The translations under genes were made by a program, and so were the position numbers. The notes under the pieces were generated by a model. The model was given only the letters and a program-made list of their open reading frames with translations. It was not told where the DNA came from and did no database searches. From Magicicada septendecula (Eukaryota; Arthropoda; Insecta; Hemiptera; Cicadidae): 64,000 nucleotides of DNA. Below are positions 8,606 through 19,041 of this stretch, in pieces; the first letter of the stretch is position 1, and every line of letters starts with the position of its first letter. The stretch lies in the NCBI GenBank assembly GCA_034769895.1, contig CM068367.1, positions 86,729,654 to 86,793,653 on the forward strand. Reading direction: 5' to 3'.

Positions 8606-9565
8606 TGAATCTACTTCTTCTTATCTGGCGTTACAGCCTGCGGTGGGCTTTAGCCTCCTCAACAATATTCCTCCGTGCTTCCCTGTTTTCCCCCCTTCCT
8701 CGCCACCCTCTGATTCCCATTTTAGCAAGATCTTCCATTACGTCATCCAACCGTCTCATCCTTGGTCTGCCTCTACGTCTAGTAGTATCTAATCTTTTCT
8801 TCAGCATTCTTGTAGCCATTCTTTCCTCAGATATTCTTTCCACATTTCCCAGCCAACGCAACCGCTGTGATTTGATGAATTTCAATATGTCTTTTCCATG
8901 TACGACAGCCTGTAATTCATTGTTATTGCCTATTCTCCAAATTCCTTCCTCTCTTACTGGGCCATAAATTTTACGCAATATTTTGCGCTCAAATAATTTT
9001 AAAGCAATTTTGTAAATCTCTGTCAAAGTTCACACCTCAAATCCATATGTAACAACTGGTTACACAAGATAATAATTATTTTTAAGTTTTATACCTCTTG
9101 TAACAAAATTGTTTTTAAAGATGTTAATATTTGCAAAGTAGTCTCTATTTCCTGCTTGTATCCTTTCTCTTATACCCATCCTAATTTTATTATCATCTTT
9201 CTTAATTTTATTGGTATCTTGGTACCAAGGCACCAAGATACGAGTAGCTAAAGTAAGAGACTGGTTTGAAACACTTCCCATTCACATTGAAATCCCTAGA
9301 AGCCCTTGTGGTCTCTGAGTTCGACATTGCCATGTATTTTGTCTTGTTTTCATTTACCACAAGACCAAATTTCATTGCTTCTGCTTCCATTAATGCATAC
9401 ATGTCTTTGAAGCTATCAACGTTTCTTGCTAATATTGCAATGTCATCTGCATATTAACATATTTGAGAATATTTCAGGAATATTGTGCCCCTTTTATCGA
9501 TTTTATTTACTGCATTGTGTAGAGCTATGTTGAACAGAACCGCAGAGAGGCCATCTCCTTGCTGT
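8605..9565 (-). pseudogene. LINE reverse transcriptase, C-terminal half, decayed
   Basis: Minus-strand remnant in several frames. In order: QGDGLSAVLFNIAL (RT motif B), YADDIAILA (motif C), FGLVVNENKTKYM, NFVTRGIKLK, KPVVTYGFEV, LFERKILRKIYGP, IKSQRLRWLGNVERI and RRRGRPRMRR, then EEAKAHRRL-stop, followed by a GAA-rich tail. This is the usual C-terminal layout of arthropod LINE ORF2 proteins annotated as endonuclease-reverse transcriptase. It is broken by frameshifts and by a stop where a Trp is expected (the EV(W)TL site, TGA). The 5' half is missing. The clade (RTE-like or CR1-like) is uncertain. Confidence 0.88.
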
Positions 9566-10540
9566 ATGGAATGTATGCACATATTATGCAACGAATGTCA
9601 ACAGAAACTTGCCTTAAAAATTATAAAGTGGCAGGCAGCAGAACATGGAAATAGGAAGACCTGTTGGTTTTGAATAATGGAGTTGCTAAGGCGATAGGAA
9701 ATCATAATTTACAGGACAAAAACCTGGACAGAGAAACTAAATTGCAATCCAGCGAGCGACGAATTGTCAGGATGGTGTAATCCCCCTGACGTAGATGTAT
9801 ATGGTATATGGTATACACATAAGTATGAGATTTATTATGTTTTCTGATCTATAATTGCTCTAAGTTTTATTGGGGGTTTTGATATGTTTATTATGTTCTG
9901 AAAAAATAATGATAAGGTGGTGCATAAAATCGAAATTGTAATCGAGATTAAGCCACATTTAATAAATTAAAGAAGAGTAAAATATAAATATAAGTTGTTA
10001 CAAAATAAACCCTAGGTCTAATGTACAACAACCTATAATAACAGTTTTCCAAATTCCCGCTGCCCGTTCTTGCTACTAAATGTATCCGTGAACAGATTAA
10101 ACTCATAAATAATATTAAAAAAAAGATTGTTTCTATAAAATCCCCTTGTACACATAGTTTTCAACAATGCGCAGAGAATACAAATCGTTTCTGTTGTTTC
10201 CCATATTGGCGCCCTTGCACTACGTACAAAACGTCTTTGTTTTCGTCACGAGTAGGGAGAGCAATAGCCGTGTTAATGTACGATGTACGTTAATGTTCTC
10301 TACCCGTTCCCGCTGTTCACCGCTACATACATACTCGCCGTATGATGTTTTCATTTCACAAACAGATTTTTACAGTCTTGTCGTTGATCCATTCGAATGT
10401 ACAGTACACTAAACAATGAACGTAAAAAGCACATAAACGCTCATTCTCATTCCCACTCCTCCCTCTTTTTTATTTTTATTATTCACTACTAGCTTTTCTT
10501 CTCCTTTCTATCGGTCAAAAGAAACATATACCTTCTCTCT
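9566..10540. other. Unassigned AT-rich sequence
   Basis: No recognisable coding or repeat structure beyond short low-complexity runs. Confidence 0.45.
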
Positions 10541-10568
10541 TTTTGCTACTTCTCACAATTTTTTTTAT

Positions 10569-10570
<2 letters not shown>

Positions 10571-10655
<85 letters not shown>
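10571..10655. repeat. (TC)n microsatellite
   Basis: About 80 bp of near-perfect CT dinucleotides, followed by several hundred bases of pyrimidine-rich sequence to about 11.15 kb. Confidence 0.97.
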
Positions 10656-10656
<1 letters not shown>

Positions 10657-11189
10657 ACTCGCTCTCTATCTATTTCTCCCTCTTCCTCTCCCTTACGCTC
10701 TTATGATTATTGTTTTTCATTCTTTCTCTTCTTGAATTTTTTAAATCTTTCTCCTGGACGAATTACGTAGGTCTAGTTCTTTTCCCTCTGGGTTTGTGTT
10801 TCACTTTCTAGTTCCTGATTCATTTCTCGTCTAGTTAACAATTTTTAACGTTTTGTTCATCACTTTGTCATTCACTCTGTGGAACTGTTTCCTCGGTCTC
10901 TCTTATTCTTCATCAGTTTCATTCCTCCTTTTTGTCTCTTTCTTTCTTGTTCAATCATTCCTCACTACCATTTTATGATTATCTTAGGTTCATACTATCA
11001 TTACTGTCTTACTATTACATCACTACTCTCCCCCTCCCCCCTCTCACTCTCTCTTCATCCATTCTCTTTTTCAGTTTCTGCAATAAACTGTTTTACTCTT
11101 TTTTTGTTTTTTATTCTTTCTTTACTCTTTTAGACTTTTTTGAACCGACAAACATTTATCTTTGCTATTAAAAAATTTGTTTGACCCTT

Positions 11190-11520
11190 CCATATTATGT
11201 TGTCTTCTTCTTCTTACTATTCCAATCATATTCTACGCAAGGTGTAGAGGTCGTCACCGTGGTCTCTCCATGGCCAGGGCCTTGGCTTCATTCCACTGCA
11301 CTTCCATCCCCTGCAGAAAGCACCTCGCATTGTCCTCCCAAGTCACTCTTCTCCGGCCCCTGGGTCTTCTCCCATCCACTCTTGCCTCATACAGTTGTTT
11401 CCTAAGTCTATCCCCTTCCATCCTCTGAACGTGTCCACACAAGCTCAACTGTTCTTTCTTAATTTGATTTTTCAATATTTCATTGTACTGAACTAAATCT
11501 ACTATACAATCCTCCCCCTT
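11190..11520 (-). pseudogene. LINE ORF2 C-terminal end
   Basis: The minus-strand frame contains IKKEQLSLCGHVQRM, RPRGRRRVTWEDN and EAKALAMERPR, the conserved tail of LINE ORF2 (WxGHVxRM, RPRGRP, EAKxLAxDRxxWR). A TGA stands where the Trp of ERPRW is expected. A short stretch leads to GAAGAAGAAG, the probable 3' tail. Only the last ~90 codons survive. Confidence 0.75.
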
Positions 11521-12690
11521 CTCACTCCCTCTCTGTCTGTCTGTCTGTCTCCCTTCTCTCTCTTATAATTTTATCTTATAATTTTTTAAAAACTGTTTTG
11601 CCTATCATTCACAAATACGCGGGAATATTTACAGTTTATTTAAAAGTTTTTGGCTCATTACTCAAATACACTGTTATTTCTGTTTCATTTTGAATGCTGA
11701 AAGCAAACAAAGGTCAAACACGTTTGCAGATATTACATGTAGCAATGAAGTCATGATAGCTGCTTGACAGTTTTGACACGTCCGCGTTGTTTTCGTGACA
11801 TGATGTGTCTGTTAAATAAATAGGGGTAGTAAATGGCTCTCTAAACGCTCGGAGTGACGTTTGTTTTGATAACGTAGGTGAGAATACATTTGAAGAATAA
11901 CAATATCGTGAAACAAGACATTACGACGATGGCTCTGAGATTTAAAACTCAGAATAAGGACGTTTTCTGCATCTGCCTGTATCGTGCGCTTCCTAATACA
12001 TATTCCTACACTGAATAGTATTTGACAGTTTTCTCTGTGAGTGTATGAATATTGTCTGTATGTGGGTGGGGGTGACAGAACCGTGTATTACGTTCATGTG
12101 TGTCATATGTGATCAGACAATAAATTTGTCAGGAAATGGATTCCTGCTGAGAACATATGCAAGCATTTTAAATCCCATATACTGGTGGCTGTGGAAATTG
12201 TACTGCGATCTCAGCGAAATAAAATGCAAAGTAAATATTGTTAAATAAAAAAAACATAGTTACTGTTGCAATTGTTGCACAGAGCGATATATTGACTTCC
12301 TGGGTCCTATATCGGACAGGGGCCATTGGAGTACGAAAGACATTCATTTTTGGTGGTGTATTACGAACAAATGTAATTAATTAATGGAAAGTCTGCAATA
12401 CAGGAGTCTGTTCCGATTTACCATTGATATTAGCAAATCCCTATCTACCAATTTAAGAGACTGTCACAAGATGTCAGAAGGGCTACATATTCACGTGGAT
12501 ATAATTTTACCATTTACCGGCGAGAGTTTGTAACCTCTTTCTTGCGTTCAATTGTAAGCAAAAGTGTCCTTAGAGCAATCCTTATTTATAAAAAAAATTG
12601 TGTTTTTGTTGCAAGGAAAAAATTAAAAATAGAAATGAAGGCTAGAAACAAAGAAAGAGATTAAATAAATTTAAACAGATAATTGCACAC
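11521..12690. other. Unassigned AT-rich sequence
   Basis: No supported gene or repeat boundary was found. Confidence 0.45.
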
Positions 12691-12699
12691 GTAGATAAT

Positions 12700-13262
12700 T
12701 TTAATTAATATGCAGATCATTGATATCAGTAGGAAAAAGCTTGGAGAGGTTAAATAAGGCTTTGGCAGAGATTGGGCTTAAACTTAATGAACATAAGACC
12801 AACCTTATATGTCAGACCCGAAAACAGGCAAATGGTTTGGAACAACCTGTTCTAAAGAACGCTTGCAACTTTGAGGTGGTTCATGAATTCTTCTGCTTGG
12901 GTTCCATTTAAAAAATGCAATCAAAAAATCTTCATGTTATACAAGGAAACCATAGTCTCGGACCATATAAGGCTGAAGCGTCTCCAGCCGGTGAGGTATG
13001 TACTGCAAATGCCGGAAAACAGACAGAGTTTCACAAAAAGTATATAGGTGTCAACCAGGAATAAAACGATCAGTGACAAATTGGGAAATTTGTGAGAGGA
13101 TGGTGTAGAATTGTGTGCCAGGAAAATGGTAACTGCTCGAGTTTTAGGGAAAGAGACAGGCACTGAAACGGGAAGCCTGCAAGAGGTCGGGAGGCCAGGG
13201 CTCGACATGGGCTCTAGAAGGAAAGAAGGGAAGAAATGGAAAAATAGCCCCCCATGCGATGA
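12700..13262 (+). pseudogene. LINE reverse transcriptase fragment
   Basis: Plus-strand remnant: a YAD-type motif (12709 on), then one frame off, SLERLNKALAEIGLKLNEHKTN and FEVVHEFFCLGSI (RT motif C to D). Next come IRLKRLQ and MPENR, and a final segment resembling the GREARARHGL-stop ends of this LINE group. At least two frameshifts and several internal deletions separate the blocks. Confidence 0.7.
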
Positions 13263-13264
13263 AA

Positions 13265-13525
13265 TAAATAAAACGAAGAGAGAAAGAGAGAGAGACAGAA
13301 GGTAGACAGACAGAGAGACAGACAGAGTTTGCGAAAATAAACGGAAAACAGATGAGTTTAAAATAATAATGATGATGCGAAGAAACTTTTAACGTTGATG
13401 TGGTTCGCGACCTTGACCTACCAAACGTGTCTGTAGGATGGATAAGCACGTTGGATGAATGTCAATAATGTACAACAGACTTCGTCACGTCTCAGACCTA
13501 TTGGTTTCTCATCTCAGAGTGTGCG
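13265..13525 (+). repeat. Unnamed GA-flanked repeat, copy 1
   Basis: A GA/GACA-rich tract (about 13278-13327) is followed by GTTTGCGAAAATAAACGGAA, CGACCTTGACCTACCAAACG, GAATGTCAATAATGTACAAC and CATCTCAGAGTGTGCGA. The same blocks in the same order occur at 24.66-25.01 kb (plus) and 26.29-26.61 kb (minus). No coding potential. Confidence 0.7.
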
Positions 13526-13768
13526 ACATGCGCTGTGCTGTACCTGTTTAATAAATCCTTGCTGAACGTTACACTTTACATTTTGCAAATAAACGTAAAT
13601 TTTATATTATTGTTTATTCATGAAATTACTCTGACCTCAATCAAAGTTCTTTCTCGTGTGCCTTATGTATGTGTATGTTTGTTTGTAAATAAATGAATCC
13701 TTACATTACCAGGAAAACGTCTTAATTAACTTTACAGTAAGAAGAATATATACTACTACAACTACACC

Positions 13769-13793
13769 TACAACAACAACAACAACAACAACA

Positions 13794-13869
<76 letters not shown>

Positions 13870-13890
13870 TTACTACTACTGCTGCTACTT

Positions 13891-13963
<73 letters not shown>
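13769..13963. repeat. (ACA)n-(CTA)n compound microsatellite
   Basis: About 25 bp of ACA units then about 170 bp of CTA/TAC units with a few interruptions. The minus-strand poly-Val frame is an artefact. Confidence 0.97.
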
Positions 13964-13967
<4 letters not shown>

Positions 13968-14937
13968 TGTGATTCACAGTTTCCCGATACATTCGCGATT
14001 ATCAGCAAACAGAATGCATTAGCAATAAATGGTACAGAAGGTAAATTGAAAGTATTATTTATTCAATTTGCCCCGCGTCCATACACATTTGCGTTTTAGG
14101 TGTCTACTTTTATTTATTTATTTTTTAATCGGCTAGAATACTGTTGATTTAACGATCTACGTCAGTATGAACGTTGCCCAGAATACTACGTCTGAACAGC
14201 GAATTGATTGGCTACACCGTGTGAAAAATTAAATCTGATTGGTCCTGGTCAAAACGTTGTGAACCAATAATGTAAGAGCTCAGGTCACAGCGCATTGTGG
14301 AGACTCCTAAAAAATGCCAGACTTAAAAAATGTAAAATGCTCGAAGATAAAATACAGCACTGTTTTGGACGTGAATCGTGTTTTCAATTTTTATGACCGC
14401 CGTAAAACTGGTCTATTTTAGAATTACGATCCTAAACCGATACAAAGACGTTGCCTAACTTTTGCAAATCTGACAAAGCATATAAAACACATAGGTCTCT
14501 GAAAATTGTTTAATGATCTTAATTTAAACTGTTTCAGTAAATTAAATTTGCCGCTCCATGTACATACCGAAAACAAGTTATACGAACAACAAATAGACGA
14601 GTAAAGATGGCCATAAAGAATCTGGTAAAGAAGGAGAACATGATAATGTCGTCGAGCACGTCCTGAAACGTTGGCTGTCCTGAAAAAGCAATGAACCGCG
14701 GACTTGTGGAAAACAATGATTGGCATAGCTGTCTAAAGTGACGCGAGCAATAAGGAATTAGGTCTTGGAATATAGGAACCTCGTAGAACACAAATGGGAT
14801 TGTTGAACGTTGTTCAGTAAAGTTTACTACAATGTGTGCTGTAATTGAATTTGATTTAGTTTCACCTTGAATACCATCAAACCCACCCAGCGGCCTCGTA
14901 ACAATTTACTTGCCAGATCCGATGATAAACATTGTTC
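13964..14937. other. Unassigned sequence
   Basis: AT-rich with short frames on both strands; none has a recognisable domain. Confidence 0.45.
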
Positions 14938-15183
14938 GCGATGTGAATAATTAACGACACGCTTGGGCCATGGGATTGAGATCGCACAAAGAGTAAATAC
15001 GCGTCCGTTAGCTGTACCAATATTTGCATAACACCCGGGGATTAACATAATTACAGCAATTTGTGCAGTCGCTTGAGAGAGAGACTCATCAGGCTAACTA
15101 CTGTGTAGTAACTTATTGTACATACGGTCAGCGACACAGCACCGTGTAATGTGACTATGTAACCCAGCCACAGCTTAGGTTGT
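14938..15183 (+). repeat. Unnamed dispersed repeat, copy 1
   Basis: Shares ordered blocks with 21172-21425: TGAATAATTAACG, GAGTAAATACGCGTCCGTTA, CAATATTTGCATAACA, AATTTGTG and GAGAGAGACTCATC. Roughly 70-75% similar by eye. The block AGAGTAAACGCGCGTCCGTT in the second copy is the most conserved. Confidence 0.65.
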
Positions 15184-15229
15184 ACCAGCTTTGTGTAAAA
15201 CCATCAAGGAGAAGAGCGATTTAAGTTAA

Positions 15230-15816
15230 GGAACGGTTACACGAGCGTTTTTTCCACGTTGCACGCGCGTGGAGTTTGGAAAAACGCACATTAGTCACAC
15301 GTGCTTTTGTTTTTCGTTCGTGCGTGGATTGAAGTGTAGTCACATAGGCGGTTTTTAATCGGACGGCAGCGTTGGGACGTCCGGACGCGTATCCCCACAG
15401 CTCTGGCTGTAAAGGTTAAACATGTATGTAAAGGTTAAAACCCAACTGTACAGAAACGTCCGTGTTTAGATTAAAGAAAACATTGGTTGTCAGTAGTAAA
15501 TAAATCTTTGTTAAGAAACTTTTTACCTTACATATTTTTTTTTATGAAGATGTCAACAACACAATAGAGACCGAAATAATTATCATAGTAACAAGTAAAC
15601 AAAGAAATGCTATTATAAAACACTATCATGTTAAAACGCACTAAAAACGCAGCAGGTTGCGTTTCGATGCGAGAGACCTTGAAAACGTAGCAGAGTTGAC
15701 GACCCGTGCGTTTTTCACGTGCGTGTGACCAATTTCATTGCCGTCTGTGTGTTAAATTCAATGCGTTTCCCAACCGTACGTGCGCGGCCGGAAAAAAGGC
15801 TCGTGTAATCGTACCC
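15230..15816. mobile_element. Harbinger-like MITE with TAA target duplication
   Basis: 587-bp non-coding element with terminal inverted repeats: left GGAACGGTTACACGAGCG, right (reversed) GGGTACGATTACACGAGCC, both followed by TTTTTTCC. It is flanked by TAA (15227-15229 and 15817-15819). GG termini and a 3-bp TAA/TTA duplication fit the PIF/Harbinger superfamily. The inside contains GC-rich blocks (ACGTGCGTGTGACC) shared in part between the two ends. Family assignment is from ends only. Confidence 0.72.
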
Positions 15817-15988
15817 TAAGTCCTCACTGATAGTTTAGGAAGAGTCCAAATGAAACAGTATTAACATTTGACATGTTACAAGAAGGGTGAGACGAGAGAT
15901 ATAACAGATGAGCCAGTAATTTGTATCTTAGGCTGCGTCAACTCTGTTGATATTAGTTTGACAATTATCCGGGCTATTAGGCCGCGGT

Positions 15989-16343
15989 CCAATGATGCTG
16001 CATAAAACATACGTTTCGGCCCCACCATTGGAGGACTTCTTCAGTGTAACGACTTGAGCAACGACTGGTATCCTCTTAACCAGTACGCTTTTCCACAGTA
16101 CTGTGGCAAAAAATTGAACAGTACCGGGAAAATAACGAAAGAGCTGTCAGGAAAAGGAGTTATCAATCAAGCATTCGTTTGCTTATGTTCCGGTGCAGAA
16201 GTCCGACGCAGATATGGCTACCTTCTGAAGCCACAGTACTGTGGAAAACTGGTGAAGAGCGGATCAGTTGTTGCTCAAGTCTTTACACTGAAGATGGCCC
16301 GAAATAGTGTGGCCGAAACGTCTGTTATATGCAGCATCATTGG
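15989..16343. mobile_element. Inverted-repeat element with hammerhead-like motifs at both ends
   Basis: Ends are a 33-bp inverted repeat with two mismatches (15989-16021, 16311-16343). On the minus strand at the left end: CTGAAGA (16038-16044), a short stem II, GAAAC (16013-16017), GTA. On the plus strand at the right end: CTGAAGA (16288-16294), stem II GGCC/GGCC, GAAAC (16315-16319), GTC. Both motifs point outward, so the inverted repeat holds the 3' halves of two hammerhead-like cores. Just outside, GGGCTATTAGGCCGCGGTC (about 15971-15989) resembles a module next to other such motifs in this window. Probably a Penelope-related non-autonomous element. Confidence 0.62.
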
Positions 16344-16629
16344 AACACAGCGTAATAGCGCGGAGGATTGTCAAACTATTATTAACATACGACTCAGTCT
16401 CACGTACGATTGGACTGAAATATAAAAGGACGTGAGTGAAATATAAAAGGAAACAAATAAAAATTAGGAAAAATAGCTGTATATAAAGCAAAAGTTAAAC
16501 TAATATTTCTAAATTTTATTTAGCCTAGTTACCCTGAAAAGCATTATCCTTCTTGTATACAATTTAGCCAATAGTTTCTATAATTACTTGCTAAAACAAT
16601 ACACATCACAAGGATTTCATTTTATAAGA

Positions 16630-16970
16630 CAATTGCAATACCCACATTGACGTATGCGAGCGAGGCGTGGGTCATGACAAAAAAAGGAATGCGGCAAGAT
16701 TTTCGAAGTACTTTAAACTATACATTGGAAGATAGAATAAGAAATGAGGATATCAGAGCAGAACTCGAAGTAGAGGACGTAAGTGAATTATTTCAGCCTA
16801 AAGAAGACAGTGCAAATTCTGCAAAGGATTGCAGAGGATCGATTTTCGAAGGCGGTATTGAACTATAAACCCATTGGTAGAAGGGACGTGGGTCGTTCGA
16901 GGATGAGATGGGTCCGGAACAGGTTTAGCCTATATAACCTAATCCGTGAAGTGAAGAACAAAAAGAAGAA
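16630..16970 (+). pseudogene. LINE ORF2 C-terminal end
   Basis: Blocks LTYASEAWVMTKK, LEDRIRNEDIRAELEVEDVSE and, in another frame, ALNYKPIGRRDVGRSRMRWV match the conserved end of LINE ORF2 (TYGSETW, LEDRIRNEDIR, GRRDVGRPRKRW). At least two frameshifts. A GAAGAAG tail follows near 16970. Confidence 0.82.
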
Positions 16971-17007
16971 GAATTTGTATAACGCGAAGGTAGTATTACT
17001 CGGTAAG

Positions 17008-17432
17008 CAAAATATCGGTATGGAGAGCCATACATGATTTCCATGTTCTATGATTTATATTTGAAATCATTTACTTGAATTCGGTTCGATAATTTCTAAC
17101 AAGTTAGGTGTGTTCCTTGTAAATCGAGTTTATGTTTCACAAATTGAAATGAAATGTTTCCCCTACTCCTTCAACTACCCTTTTTATTTATAGATATTTC
17201 AGCTACTTTTCTACAGTGGATTATTATGGCCTTATTTTCAGGATACTTTATTTATCAAATACTTTATTTATTAAGTACTTTACTCTTTTTAAAACGTAAA
17301 CTACCCCTCCCCTTTAACCGATCTTCACAAAAATCAATAGGTCTTGAGTCTTCTACAACTCGAGCACATATGCAAAAGATTGTTTGTTTCCGTTTGAATT
17401 TTCAGCAGTTATTGTTCGCCATAGAAAAAAAT
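17008..17432 (+). repeat. Retroposon-like repeat ending GTTCGCCATAG-A(n), copy outside the palindrome
   Basis: Matches 36587-36740 plus 37165-37435 of the left palindrome arm but lacks the ~420 bp between. It begins ATCGGTATGG and ends with the conserved TTCGCCATAG and an A-run (17424-17430). The conserved 3' terminus with A-tail suggests a retroposon; no coding frame or tRNA-like head was seen. Confidence 0.65.
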
Positions 17433-18004
17433 TGTAGTTTTGATACGTGATTTATCAAAATCAGCGGATCAGTATCAGTGAGCACATAAAGAAGCAAATT
17501 CCGTATGATAAACATTACCCTCCTTTGCGTGAGAGCGGTCATGTCACAAAATACGGTGAAACAAACCAAAAAGTTTATCCACCACCGTAATTGATATATC
17601 AATACGAAGACCGTTCCACAGAGACGTCATTTGCAGCTGAACTTGAAACTTAAGTCTTATTATCGACCAAGTCTCCGTATTTAGTCAAGTTTGACGTCAA
17701 ATTACCTCACGACAATTTTTCCTACAGCTGTAATCATTTCCACTTTCAGGACATGCACTATTCAGAGTTTGCACTACTTCTGCAACAATTAAACAAAATA
17801 TCGCGAAAGTCAACGGTTCATTAGAGTCACTTACCAATCGTCAACTAAATAGCGTCTTCAGCGACTGGCACACACCACGGTAAGTGACCCAGTTCACTGG
17901 ATTGTTACCAGTATTTATGTAACAATATAAATTTATGACTCTAACGGTTTGATCCCAAAACGAATTGTACAACACGCACATTGGAGGTAACACAACTTTT
18001 ATCT

Positions 18005-18143
18005 AATACTTGAATTGAATAAATAAACACTTATCAGTTAAAATCTAACCTCTGAAGCTGCCGTAACTGGTGAAATAGTTGTCAGAAAAATAAAAACTAT
18101 CTGTAGAACTATACCAAGTGTTTATTTATTCAGTTCAAGTATT
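18005..18143 (+). repeat. Penelope-type inverted repeat with degenerate hammerhead core
   Basis: Arms 18005-18032 and 18116-18143 match at 27 of 28 positions when inverted. The loop holds CTGAAGC (18052-18058), TGCC/GG, GAAA (18072-18075) and GTTGTC: the hammerhead order with one core change (C for the final A). The right arm block ACCAAGTGTTTAT also occurs at 27.11 kb after a GAAACAGCTGTCAGAG block. Confidence 0.5.
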
Positions 18144-18818
18144 AATAAAATGTTCTACCGAGTACCGAGAGACCATTCGATCACTGCAATTTTTTCTGCG
18201 TACAAAATAAACTGCATATACACGTTGCCAGGCAACCGTTTCATTAGCAGCTATATTTCCCTGTGCGACAGTATATTATACTTTGTGTCACAGTATTTTG
18301 TTAGACATAAATCAACTTCTTGGACAAAAGGTTTAACGTTTTAATAATATACACTGACTTGAATATGCTGCAAAATGTATTACACTAAAATATATTTAAT
18401 ATTAACATAGGTCTATGTATAAAAATACTCGAGAATGAAATACTGAAAAAATCCAACATTCTGATCTTACGGGTAAAGGCGAATATTGTAAAGAGCAATA
18501 TATACCCAAAACATACGATATGGATGGCTACATCCAACGAATAAGTGTACCGTACATGGAAAACATAACCTGAAAGTGGACACCACAAGGAAAAGAACAA
18601 GAGGACTGCAGAGAAGCTTCTGGAACGTTACGTTAAGAAGGGTTAGCAAACAGAGCATTTCATAAGAAAAACTGGCATTGCTGAGGGGATCATAGCGCAA
18701 GGAAGACAAGTTTATGTTTATGTCATAATCTTTCACGAAAGCAAATGGATTTTTGAGTATTGTTTGATCTTTACTGAAGTTTCTTATTGTATTCTTGTTG
18801 TTCATGTTCTTTTCATGG

Positions 18819-19041
18819 TCGTCGTCCTCCTCCTCCCTCTCCTCCTCCTCCATCCACTTCTTCTTCGCCGTGTTATCCGCTTCTTCTTCTTCTTCTTCTT
18901 CTTCTTCTTCTTCTTCTTCTTCTTCTTCTTCTTCTTCTTCTTCTTCTTCTTCTTCTTCTTTTCTTCTTCTTCTTCTTCTTCCTCCTCCTCCTCCTCCTCC
19001 TCCTCCTCCTCTTCCTCTTCATCTTCCTCTTCCTCTTCCTC
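18819..19041. repeat. (CTT)n/(CTC)n compound microsatellite
   Basis: About 220 bp: CTC units, about 33 CTT units, then CTC and CTT/CTC mixtures. The long Leu/Ser/Phe frames crossing it are artefacts. Confidence 0.97.

Noticed and set aside
13706-14008. Poly-Val frame on minus strand
   Set aside because: Translation of the CTA microsatellite.
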